Assembly: GCA_021797955.1 (NCBI GenBank)
Contig: JAJZYV010000130.1
Span: 1 to 6,016 of the forward strand
Length of the DNA stretch: 6,016 bases
From: Thermoplasmata archaeon
GTDB lineage: Archaea; Thermoplasmatota; Thermoplasmata; Thermoplasmatales; Thermoplasmataceae
Direction of reading: 5' to 3'
In this document: positions 1 to 5,892 of the stretch, piece after piece
Layout: every line of letters begins with the position of its first letter
Numbering within the stretch: position 1 is the stretch's first letter
The notes under the pieces: model-generated
What the model was told of the DNA's origin: nothing
The model's input: only the letters and a program-made list of their open reading frames with translations
Database searches by the model: none
Program-made: the position numbers and the translations under genes

Positions 1-2
1 CT

Positions 3-164
3 ATAGAGATATGAATTGCATTCACGGACTACAATGAATGCAGGCCGCATTCTTCCATTGATTATCTTCCTTCAAAGGAATCCAGGAGGAAGTTCCTAGA
101 TGATCAGGCATTCTGAGAAAAATATCAAAAGAAAGAAATCGAAGTAACACTAGATGAGAAGTGA
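3..164 (+). pseudogene. IS3-family transposase (OrfB, rve/integrase core), C-terminal remnant with two in-frame TGA codons
   Basis: Frame 3 reads through the left edge as the end of an rve-type DDE transposase. The motif DYNECRPHSSIDYLPSKE (about 27-80) matches the YN-x-RPHSSL-x-YLTPxEF signature that closes the integrase core of IS3-family OrfB proteins. The frame is cut by TGA at 12-14 and again at 114-116, then continues as EKYQKKEIEVTLDEK to a final TGA at 162-164. The residues after the second TGA are charged and plausible as the native C-terminus (AF-x-EKYQKKE). I therefore read both TGAs as nonsense mutations, possibly of CGA arginine codons. TGA is a genuine stop here, because both operon genes end in it. 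The catalytic DDE residues lie left of the window. The protein would have cut and joined DNA for its own element; this copy is probably dead. The family call rests on the motif plus the adjacent terminal repeat. Confidence 0.8.
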
Positions 165-171
165 AGAGAAG

Positions 172-198
172 TGTTCAAATTTCTGCTGGGGCAGATCA
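172..198 (+). repeat. Right terminal inverted repeat of the IS3-family relic
   Basis: Read from the outer end on the minus strand this begins TGATCTGCCCC and, some ten bases further in, reaches TTTGAACA. This is the usual form of IS3-family ends: a terminal TGA, a CTGCCCC-like block, then a TGGACA-like block. It starts 8 bases past the final transposase stop, the expected place. A small hairpin (TCTGC/GCAGA, 182-195) is embedded in it. The partner repeat and any target duplication lie outside the window, so the exact boundary at 198 is an inference. Confidence 0.6.
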
Positions 199-233
199 GT
201 ATTACAAAATTGTCGTGCCACTAGTTACGATAA

Positions 234-244
234 TATTAATTAAT
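234..244 (+). promoter_or_regulatory. Candidate archaeal TATA box for the glycosyltransferase operon
   Basis: ATTAATTAAT centred near 238 lies about 33 bases before the ATG at 271. Archaeal initiation about 25 bases downstream of the box would give a leader of under ten bases. That fits the weak ribosome-binding signal in front of the first gene. It lies just outside the IS3 relic end at 198, so the promoter is not part of that element. The region is A+T-rich, so chance similarity is possible. Confidence 0.35.
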
Positions 245-270
245 CTTCTAACATTGAGATTTGGGAAACA

Positions 271-1518
271 ATGAGTCATGAAAAGAAAACTGATATGCAT
301 AACTCTGATGGCGATTGCAACGAGCAGTTAAGAATTGCATTAGTTGGTAATTTCATCGACCATGGTCTATCACTAGCAGAAATAACAACTGGCATTGCTA
401 TTTTACTTTCTAAAATTGATAAAATTAGTGAAATATTGATATATACAATAATTGAGAATGAACGTACACAATTTAACTATGAAAAATTAATTTATGATGA
501 AAAACTTAAACTTAAAATTATTCCAATAATTGATCCAAAAAATCCAATGACAGTATTCAGTCTTATTAAGAAAGTGATGATAGATAACCCCAATATTATT
601 ATTTTTAATATGTTGCCAACAACACTTGGAACCGGTACAGTATCAAATTTCTTTTTCCACTTAGTTCCTATTATTTTGCGATTTCGTAAAGTAAACACTA
701 GGATTATCTATCACAATACACCTCTGACAAATAACGCTCTATTGCTGGGATATTCAAATTTGTTTAACAAACTTCGAATCTCCTTTCTCACCTTAACAGA
801 ATTAGTATTATTTCACATCATTAGAACTAAATTGACTTTGAAGTCATATGTATCATATTTCTCGAACTCTTGGCCTTCTTCAAAAATCGGATACGTTGAC
901 CTAGAATTCGTTGCGGCAGTACCATCATTCTATTCTAATCGTTCAAAAAACTCCTTTGGTTCTTACATGAAATCTGGCCCAAGTGTTAAAAAGATATTGT
1001 TGTTTGGATATTGGGGTCCTCAGAAAGACCTAGAGAGATCACTTAGAATTTTAAAAAAGATGAAAGATTCGGGCTATGATTTTACATTGACTCTAGCTGG
1101 TCCAGTTAATATAAACTTCCCTGAGTACGTTTTGGAGTACGACCGCATTATATCCGCATATGAACAGATTATTGATAATAAAATTTCTCGACTTGTGAAT
1201 GATTCAGAAACTAGAGATATTTTTGAACTACACGATATCCTTTTATTGCTATATAGAGCCTCTGGCGGATTCTCAGATGTCTTATCAATAGCAAAATTTT
1301 ACGGGGTTGATGTGGTGGCTAATAATTTACCTGAATTCAAAGAGATCTCAGAAAATTCTGATATGATTAAACTTTGTGATAATGATAATGAAGTTATCAA
1401 AGCAATCACGGAACTCTTAACTACCTATAATTACAAAAAAAACATGAATACAGAATCTAAAATACACGAAATTGCAAATAAAGTTGCTGGTACATTTGAA
1501 CTGGAGGGACAAACATGA
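271..1518 (+). CDS. GT-B fold glycosyltransferase (GT4-like), atypical catalytic motif
   Basis: The 415-residue protein has the two-domain layout of GT-B enzymes, which transfer a sugar from a nucleotide donor, usually in the cytosol. The N-terminal acceptor domain opens at residue 21 (RIALVGNF) and includes a strand ending RIIYHNT (144-150). The donor domain opens with KKILLFGYWGPQK (240-252), the counterpart of the GT4 VGR-L-xxxKG segment, followed by LTLAGPV (273-279) and SGGFSDVLSIAKFYGVDVVA (331-350). The last segment aligns with the GT4 E-x7-E region, but both glutamates appear replaced (Gly332, Ile340), and the donor-loop arginine is also missing. There is no signal peptide; helix 170-185 is hydrophobic and may be peripheral. 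ATG 271 was chosen because it opens the frame close to a candidate promoter; Met9 is an alternative, since the domain starts at residue 21. The gene overlaps the next by ATGA. The specific sugar and acceptor are unknown. Strong A+T bias (16 of 60 bases G+C at 1381-1440) suggests transfer. Confidence 0.75.
   Translation: MSHEKKTDMHNSDGDCNEQLRIALVGNFIDHGLSLAEITTGIAILLSKIDKISEILIYTIIENERTQFNYEKLIYDEKLKLKIIPIIDPKNPMTVFSLIKKVMIDNPNIIIFNMLPTTLGTGTVSNFFFHLVPIILRFRKVNTRIIYHNTPLTNNALLLGYSNLFNKLRISFLTLTELVLFHIIRTKLTLKSYVSYFSNSWPSSKIGYVDLEFVAAVPSFYSNRSKNSFGSYMKSGPSVKKILLFGYWGPQKDLERSLRILKKMKDSGYDFTLTLAGPVNINFPEYVLEYDRIISAYEQIIDNKISRLVNDSETRDIFELHDILLLLYRASGGFSDVLSIAKFYGVDVVANNLPEFKEISENSDMIKLCDNDNEVIKAITELLTTYNYKKNMNTESKIHEIANKVAGTFELEGQT
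1503..1508 (+). promoter_or_regulatory. Strong Shine-Dalgarno site for the GT-C gene
   Basis: GGAGGG lies six bases before the ATG at 1515, inside the last codons of the upstream glycosyltransferase. It fixes the start of the downstream gene and supports translation from a shared mRNA. The contrast with the weakly signalled first gene matches the archaeal pattern of leaderless or near-leaderless first genes and Shine-Dalgarno-led internal genes. Confidence 0.8.
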
Positions 1519-3827
1519 AATCAATCTTCAATAGTCGAGAGAAAGAGATTCTCAGTTTGCTATTAGTATTCAGTGGAGCATTATTTCTTAGAGTGTATGA
1601 ACTGGGGATGGTTTATCCGGGTCTTTTTAACGATGAGCTGATCTACCTTTTTTCAGGTTTTCTTCAGATGCATTTTAAGAGTTCTTTGTTCTCTGCCCCA
1701 GGATACAATATTTATGAATACTATAATTATATGATAAATTTGACAATACCAGCAATACATATATTTGGACCAAGCACAATTTCAGCAAGAATAGGAGTGA
1801 GTGTATATGGCTCTTTGATTGTATTTCCTTTGTACTATATAACAAAGAGGATCACCAAAAGTGAAGTTACCTCTCTTATATCATCAATACTCTGGGGTAT
1901 ATCACCCTCCGCTATTGTTACTAGCAGAGTGGGTTTTGGGATAGAAATAGAGCCCCTCTTTTTCTATTTGATAGCAATATATTTCTTGATTTTATTCTAT
2001 ATCGAAAAACGTATGAGATATTTTTATTTCTTTATTCTCAGTACTCTTTTGTTAACTTCTTTAAGTTCAGGTCTTCTTTATGGCATTTTACCAACATTCT
2101 TCGCTTTTATATACGTTATAACACTTTTAATAATAGATCGCATTGACAAATTCAACTCTGGTTTTCAAAAGATCAAATTTTTTCTGCCTTTAATCACTGC
2201 CAATGTAGTGACTTGGTATGCATTGAAAGCATTCTACTTGACCGGATCATCATTGTTGCCTTATCTTCTAAGAAATTCAGCACCATATCAATATATTCTA
2301 ATTTCGAAACCTTTCTTTATATCTTTTAATGATTTTTTGATAAGATTCCTTTATTCAATATCCCCTTATAAAATCGTTTGGCTCAATGAATTCACTAGTT
2401 TTGGTCTTAATTATCCAACTCCAGTTCTTGTACCTTTTATTTATTTATTCGAATTTCCTTTTCTTATTATCTTTTTTGTTCTTTTTATATTAAATAAATT
2501 ATCTACAAGCAGAAAGTTACTTTCTATGATCATATTCTTTTGCTTCAGTGGTTTTTTGGTCCCAATGTTTAACTTGCTCAATCCTGTAAGTTATTTTGAA
2601 CCTTCTGAGGGAATATTTGCTCTTCCATTTATGATTATTATGATTTCCATTTCAATCACATATATTTTTGCTTACCTTAAAAATTATCAAAAGAGAAATT
2701 TGTCCTCAAAAGTGGCAATTGGAAATTCTGCCGCGGTCAAGAATAAAACTATCTTATCTCATCCTGCAAGCATATTTGTGATTGTTATGGTACTTGTAGC
2801 AACAATTGGTATTGGAAATTTATCACAAGATCTTTACAACAATTCCTATTATGAAAACTCGAATTCATCGTTATACTATTCATTTTATGGATGGGATCAT
2901 ACTGCTAAGTTTATTGAACAACATGATCTTGAAAAATATCCCCTTTACTATATTTTTCCAACGGTTGGATTTGTGAATAGTACTAATGCAAATTTTTGGT
3001 TCTATACGATGCATTATCCAATTGAATGGTTATACACATTTTCAAATGGAAAAATTAAGAACATGAATCTTTTAAATGCGAATTCCCTACCAACAAATGA
3101 TCGAAATGGTGCAATAGTGTTGACCCAAAATAACAATTACATATCTTTTCTTAATAACAATAGCGTAAAATTCACTATATTACGCCAAATAAACAGAGAA
3201 AATGGTTCCCCCGCAATAAGCATTATTTACATAACAGATAACTTGTCTGGACCTGCTCTGTATAATCTGTATTTGTCCAACATCCTCGATACAGGAAACA
3301 TCTCTCAAAGTCAAACAATTAATCTTTCAGAAATGAGCACTATTAAGAATGCGTTTTCGGTTTCAATATCTTTTACTATTTCACACAATTTTATCCCTAA
3401 CCAGTATTTAACATTAATCACAACCACAACCCCAACATTTTCATTAGGTTTATGGCCTGAAAGTGATCTCGGTGGATCACATAATTATAATAACACATAC
3501 TGGCCCGAAAGTGCCATATATTCAAATACTGGAAATTATTTAAATATCTCAAATAGTTGGGTCAGGTTATGGACTTCAGAGAGCATAAAATACAATATTA
3601 GCTATACCCTCTTTCTAACTTACAATAATGGGACTATAAACTTTTACTTGAATAATACAGACATTGCTTCATATATTCTTCCTTATGCCATTTATCCATT
3701 TTCAAATGTGTTGGTTGTAGATCCAAATATTGATGCTAATATAAGTCACTTATTTATGTGGAATACTTCATTAAACTCAGGGCAAATAAATTTTGTGTAT
3801 TATCATCAATATAATATCTCTTATTGA
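1515..3827 (+). CDS. Polytopic GT-C glycosyltransferase (PMT/ArnT-like) with C-terminal LamG-like extracytoplasmic domain
   Basis: This 770-residue membrane protein has about 11-12 hydrophobic segments between residues 12 and 436, then a soluble tail of about 330 residues with no further membrane span. After the first segment, FNDELIYL (38-45) carries the acidic Asp40-Glu41 pair typical of the first external loop of GT-C enzymes. ARIGVSVYGSLIVFPLYYIT (91-110) and ISPSAIVTSRVGF (129-141) resemble PMT_2-type segments. Such enzymes take a sugar from a polyprenyl-phosphate donor and transfer it on the outer face of the membrane. Residues about 455-590 form a mixed alpha/beta region. Residues about 600-770 resemble a LamG/concanavalin-like sandwich: FSVSISFTI (614-622), YTLFLTYNNGTINFYLNN (697-714), and ISHLFMWNTSLNSGQINFVY (743-762), the usual closing block. 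Seventeen N-x-S/T sequons fall after residue 434 and only three before it, supporting an external tail. It is translationally coupled to the upstream GT-B gene. Exact substrate unknown; GT-C class likely, LamG call tentative. Confidence 0.78.
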   Translation: MKSIFNSREKEILSLLLVFSGALFLRVYELGMVYPGLFNDELIYLFSGFLQMHFKSSLFSAPGYNIYEYYNYMINLTIPAIHIFGPSTISARIGVSVYGSLIVFPLYYITKRITKSEVTSLISSILWGISPSAIVTSRVGFGIEIEPLFFYLIAIYFLILFYIEKRMRYFYFFILSTLLLTSLSSGLLYGILPTFFAFIYVITLLIIDRIDKFNSGFQKIKFFLPLITANVVTWYALKAFYLTGSSLLPYLLRNSAPYQYILISKPFFISFNDFLIRFLYSISPYKIVWLNEFTSFGLNYPTPVLVPFIYLFEFPFLIIFFVLFILNKLSTSRKLLSMIIFFCFSGFLVPMFNLLNPVSYFEPSEGIFALPFMIIMISISITYIFAYLKNYQKRNLSSKVAIGNSAAVKNKTILSHPASIFVIVMVLVATIGIGNLSQDLYNNSYYENSNSSLYYSFYGWDHTAKFIEQHDLEKYPLYYIFPTVGFVNSTNANFWFYTMHYPIEWLYTFSNGKIKNMNLLNANSLPTNDRNGAIVLTQNNNYISFLNNNSVKFTILRQINRENGSPAISIIYITDNLSGPALYNLYLSNILDTGNISQSQTINLSEMSTIKNAFSVSISFTISHNFIPNQYLTLITTTTPTFSLGLWPESDLGGSHNYNNTYWPESAIYSNTGNYLNISNSWVRLWTSESIKYNISYTLFLTYNNGTINFYLNNTDIASYILPYAIYPFSNVLVVDPNIDANISHLFMWNTSLNSGQINFVYYHQYNISY

Positions 3828-4224
3828 TCAAAGTGTGTTTACTAAACAATACCCCTTCGTGATATGCTCATATCATTTTAACAGGCATTCTATGGCTGTT
3901 TTCTGAACAATATGGTTGTGCTTTGTATTTTTGATGACCGCATACTTAGTACTCCTTAATCGAAGTAAATTTCTACTTTCACACGTTCCCTATTCCCCTT
4001 TCTTCCACTATTTTTCTCCTTATATTGCCTTTGATCTATTTATGGTTTATTTTTTCAATACTAGCCTTTCATTTGGGTGTTTATTGTGTAGTTTATCTTC
4101 TGAGTCCTATTATTTTCAATTGTATACTTCATAGAGGAGTTTTTTAAGAATAAATAACATTTGACAAGAAAATGTAAGAAAAAGGAAAAAGGTGATAGAA
4201 GTATTTAAATTTCAGTGTTTGTTG
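3828..4224. other. Intergenic stretch between the operon and the insertion sequence; no convincing gene
   Basis: Apart from the palindrome near 3860, this pyrimidine-rich stretch holds nothing I recognise. A 72-codon + strand frame (3916-4134, opening with TTG) is hydrophobic and rich in Phe, Tyr and Ser. Bias of that sort is what T-rich DNA yields by chance. It has no Shine-Dalgarno site and no recognised motif. T6 at 4140-4145 could be a second terminator. A short GTG frame (4192-4233) preceded by AAGGAAAAAGG runs into the insertion-sequence end. The segment could be decayed coding DNA beside a mobile element, but the sequence does not prove it. Confidence 0.5.
3860..3879 (+). terminator. 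Palindrome plus T-run downstream of the glycosyltransferase operon
   Basis: TGATATGCTCATATCA (3860-3875) is a perfect inverted repeat, able to form a six-pair stem with a four-base GCTC loop. It is followed directly by TTTT. It sits 33 bases after the operon stop codon, where a terminator would be expected. The stem is A+T-rich and weak, and archaeal termination relies mainly on T-runs, so this is a plausible site rather than a certain one. Confidence 0.45.
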
Positions 4225-4243
4225 ATTTTATAACCTTAACTCC
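4225..4243 (+). repeat. Left terminal inverted repeat of the IS1634-like element
   Basis: ATTTTATAACCTTAACTCC matches the reverse complement of 5741-5759 at 17 of 19 positions, the mismatches being the two bases next to the AACCTTAACTCC core. It overlaps the transposase stop codon, so this end cannot vary freely without altering the protein C-terminus. Confidence 0.75.
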
Positions 4244-5639
4244 TCAACTTTTTAGGGAATATATTTGTACCAAGCTGCTCATCAAGCTTTGCGGATGATG
4301 CGGGTATTTCCGACATGATGGATTTCTTCCCTTCCACTATCTGGTAGACTCTGGAAAACTTCAGCAGTGCATCCTTCACCGATATCCTGTTCGTGAGACC
4401 TGCCTCCCTGATCCTTACGAATATTGTATAATAAAGATAGAGCGACAGGAATGATACGAAAAAATATCCCCTTATGGAGTCCTCATCCCTCAGGTATGAC
4501 TTGTCATTTTCAAGCTCATTCTTCATGGCATCGAATGCCTGCTCTATCTCCTCCCTCTGCTTGTACATCATGTATATGGATTCAGGCCCGTCCCTGATGT
4601 TCGACAGGATCGATATCTTTCCGAACATTTCGGAAGCCTTCCCATACTGGTTCTGATTCCTCTTTCCCTCTGCAATGAGTGAGATGAAGTTGCTTGATTC
4701 TTCTGCCATGAGTGACTGATCCTGGAATACGTATATCCTGTACCCTTCATGATTTGTGAATCCGCAGAGTATTCCCCTCTCCCTGTACATGAAACTGGAT
4801 ACAAGCTTCATTCCATAATCTGTGAGATCTGAATTTCTCCTGAGAGGCATGATGAATTTCATCTCCGTTGACATGATCTCTGCAAGGTCATAGGATGCGA
4901 ATCCCCTGTCAAGCACAAGTATCCCATGGAAACTGATCTCATCCAGTATCTTCCTGAGAGATTTCACATCCCTCACGCTACCGTCAATGGGCTTGAGGAA
5001 TACGGGCCTGTACCGATCAAGATCAAATACCATGGCCATGTTGATCTGCGGTATGTATTCATGATCTGCATTGTGCCCTTTCTGTGCCATGTTTATGTTC
5101 TCGGATCTGGAGAATATGGATGAAAGATCAAGGGCCAGCTTGTCGGAATCCTCCATCATGTCAGAGAAGAAGTCATACTGCCCTGCCATGTCTGATCCAG
5201 TTTCCCTGAGGGTATCCCCCAATGTGTTTGGAGAGAGGGATGCATGTATGAGAGTGGACAGATGGAGCTTCTCCCATCTGTCCTTCACAGATTTCAATGG
5301 CACAGGATCAAATAGCCTTACAACAGAAAGTGCATAGAGTGATTCCCACCTGTCAGGGAAATGCTTTCTCAGTATTTGTATAAGATCACCTGACATGGAA
5401 TATACGATCTGTGAATTTCCATACTCATACACGGTTCTTGGAGTATGGTGAGATTCCTTCACACCCTTCTCCGTGATCCTTCCTATGTATTGGGAAACCT
5501 TCCTGGGGCCATGTGTTTCCCTGTCATATCTCGAAGTGGAATGATACAGGTAATAGTTCCCGTTGAGAAACTTCACCTCAAGTGGAATACTGCGTTTCTT
5601 CCTCTCCTCCCCAAGGATCTTCGCCACCCATTCTTCCAT
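4236..5639 (-). CDS. IS1634-like DDE transposase, full length
   Basis: The 467-residue protein cuts and joins the ends of its own element. It is a DDE enzyme of the DDE_Tnp_1 (IS4-superfamily) type. Counting from the ATG at 5639, the first Asp is in LALDLSSIFS (Asp171) and the second in ILVLDRGFAS (Asp244). The third acidic residue, Glu366, lies in YKQREEIEQAFDAMK, an exact Y-2-R-3-E-6-K signature. The N-terminal NGNYYLYHSTSRYDR block is usual for IS1634 relatives. The frame extends 15 codons upstream to a TTG at 5684. I prefer ATG 5639 because family proteins begin near here and a TTTATTT box centred about 26 bases upstream would suit a leaderless mRNA. The TTG has no Shine-Dalgarno site. 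There are no stops or frameshifts and all motifs are intact, so the enzyme is probably active. It converges on the glycosyltransferase operon. Confidence 0.9.
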   Translation of the reverse strand: MEEWVAKILGEERKKRSIPLEVKFLNGNYYLYHSTSRYDRETHGPRKVSQYIGRITEKGVKESHHTPRTVYEYGNSQIVYSMSGDLIQILRKHFPDRWESLYALSVVRLFDPVPLKSVKDRWEKLHLSTLIHASLSPNTLGDTLRETGSDMAGQYDFFSDMMEDSDKLALDLSSIFSRSENINMAQKGHNADHEYIPQINMAMVFDLDRYRPVFLKPIDGSVRDVKSLRKILDEISFHGILVLDRGFASYDLAEIMSTEMKFIMPLRRNSDLTDYGMKLVSSFMYRERGILCGFTNHEGYRIYVFQDQSLMAEESSNFISLIAEGKRNQNQYGKASEMFGKISILSNIRDGPESIYMMYKQREEIEQAFDAMKNELENDKSYLRDEDSIRGYFFVSFLSLYLYYTIFVRIREAGLTNRISVKDALLKFSRVYQIVEGKKSIMSEIPASSAKLDEQLGTNIFPKKLRS

Positions 5640-5661
5640 AAACCCTATAGGGAATATGAGG

Positions 5662-5668
5662 AAATAAA
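5662..5668 (-). promoter_or_regulatory. Possible TATA box for leaderless transposase mRNA
   Basis: On the minus strand TTTATTT is centred about 26 bases before the ATG at 5639. That is the archaeal distance from TATA box to transcription start, and would give an mRNA starting at or next to the start codon. It lies within the 15-codon extension back to TTG 5684, so use of this box would exclude that longer start. A competing box, TTTTTAAA, lies in the terminal repeat at 5751-5758. Confidence 0.35.
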
Positions 5669-5731
5669 CATTTCTCTCAGTCAAATAAGGAAAAAAGGAG
5701 GTTTCAGACAGATTGAAATTAATAATCCCTA

Positions 5732-5747
5732 TAACTCTGCGGAGTTA
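5732..5747 (-). repeat. Hairpin-forming palindrome at the inner edge of the right terminal repeat
   Basis: TAACTCTGCGGAGTTA pairs perfectly as a six-base stem around TGCG. Half of it belongs to the terminal repeat, half to subterminal DNA. No equivalent exists at the left end. Any transcript entering from the right would carry this hairpin about 90 bases ahead of the transposase ATG. A regulatory or transposase-binding role is conjecture. Confidence 0.4.
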
Positions 5748-5759
5748 AGGTTTAAAAAT
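5741..5759 (-). repeat. Right terminal inverted repeat of the IS1634-like element
   Basis: On the minus strand it reads ATTTTTAAACCTTAACTCC, the partner of the left repeat with two mismatches. The outer half, TTTTTAAA, is also a plausible archaeal TATA box pointing inward. It would start transcription near 5729 and give a leader of about 90 bases to the ATG at 5639. Confidence 0.75.
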
Positions 5760-5809
5760 AGGACAGTCTTCAATTCTCTCATTTTTTGGAATTAATCATG
5801 GTCATAGAG

Positions 5810-5817
5810 TATATAAA
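5810..5817 (-). promoter_or_regulatory. Canonical archaeal TATA box outside the insertion sequence, pointing into it
   Basis: The minus-strand octamer TTTATATA is a textbook archaeal box. The predicted start, about 25 bases downstream near 5788, lies between the partial gene at the right edge and the insertion sequence. The only frame following it at once is six codons long (ATG at 5799). The promoter may therefore once have served a gene now separated from it, or may now read into the transposase. Reading the other strand gives TATATAAA, so direction is not certain. Confidence 0.45.
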
Positions 5818-5856
5818 CATGTCTCACAACTCCAAAATTCTTTTTATCCTGATTAA

Positions 5857-5875
5857 TTTGAAACAATTCAAAAAA
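5857..5875 (-). terminator. T-run and small hairpin after the right-edge gene
   Basis: On the minus strand TTTTTT (5875-5870) lies 18 bases past the stop codon of the gene ending at 5893. It overlaps a six-pair inverted repeat, TTTGAA-4-TTCAAA (5857-5872). An oligo-T tract soon after a stop is the usual archaeal terminator. The hairpin is A+T-only apart from one pair per arm, and may be incidental. Confidence 0.4.
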
Positions 5876-5892
5876 TAATTAATTTAGTAAGT

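Larger units (their letters stand above)
4225..5759 (-). mobile_element. Complete IS1634-like (IS4-superfamily) insertion sequence, about 1.5 kb
   Basis: One full-length transposase gene is enclosed by terminal inverted repeats matching at 17 of 19 positions (4225-4243 and 5741-5759), with a perfect 12-base core AACCTTAACTCC. The element is compact: the transposase stop codon (4236-4238) lies inside the left repeat. I find no clean target duplication outside the repeats. If the ends are instead the ten-base CCTTAACTCC, the flanking TTTATAA (4227-4233) and TTTAAAA (5751-5757) would be an imperfect seven-base duplication. Composition differs from the operon: 29 of 60 bases are G+C at 4861-4920, against 11 of 60 at 2461-2520. 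That suggests a recent arrival from a different background. The family is judged from the transposase motifs. Confidence 0.8.

Noticed and set aside
17..42. Perfect eight-base inverted repeat TGCATTCA/TGAATGCA near the left edge
   Set aside because: It lies within the transposase remnant's coding frame (around the DYNECR segment) and away from the element's end. No T-run follows, so it is probably incidental.
87..148. Small + strand frame MIRHSEKNIKRKKSK (ATG at 101) behind a GGAGGA sequence
   Set aside because: The frame overlaps the IS3 transposase remnant in another phase, and the GGAGGA is explained by the remnant's own SRRK codons. Fifteen codons are not enough to support a gene.
3916..4134. 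72-codon hydrophobic + strand frame opening with TTG
   Set aside because: There is no ribosome-binding site or recognisable motif, and the amino-acid bias is just what T-rich DNA gives. It is kept only as a note within the intergenic entry.
4568..5337. Further open frames of 60-88 codons on both strands inside the transposase gene
   Set aside because: They are all out of phase with the intact DDE transposase, whose motifs account for the sequence.
5640..5684. TTG start giving a 482-residue transposase
   Set aside because: The extra 15 residues precede the usual family start, and the minus-strand leader there has CTCC rather than a GGAG-type site. The ATG at 5639 has a suitably spaced TATA-like box.
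5445..5795. 116-codon + strand frame across the right end of the insertion sequence
   Set aside because: It is antisense to the transposase N-terminus and runs through the terminal repeat, as expected for a shadow frame.
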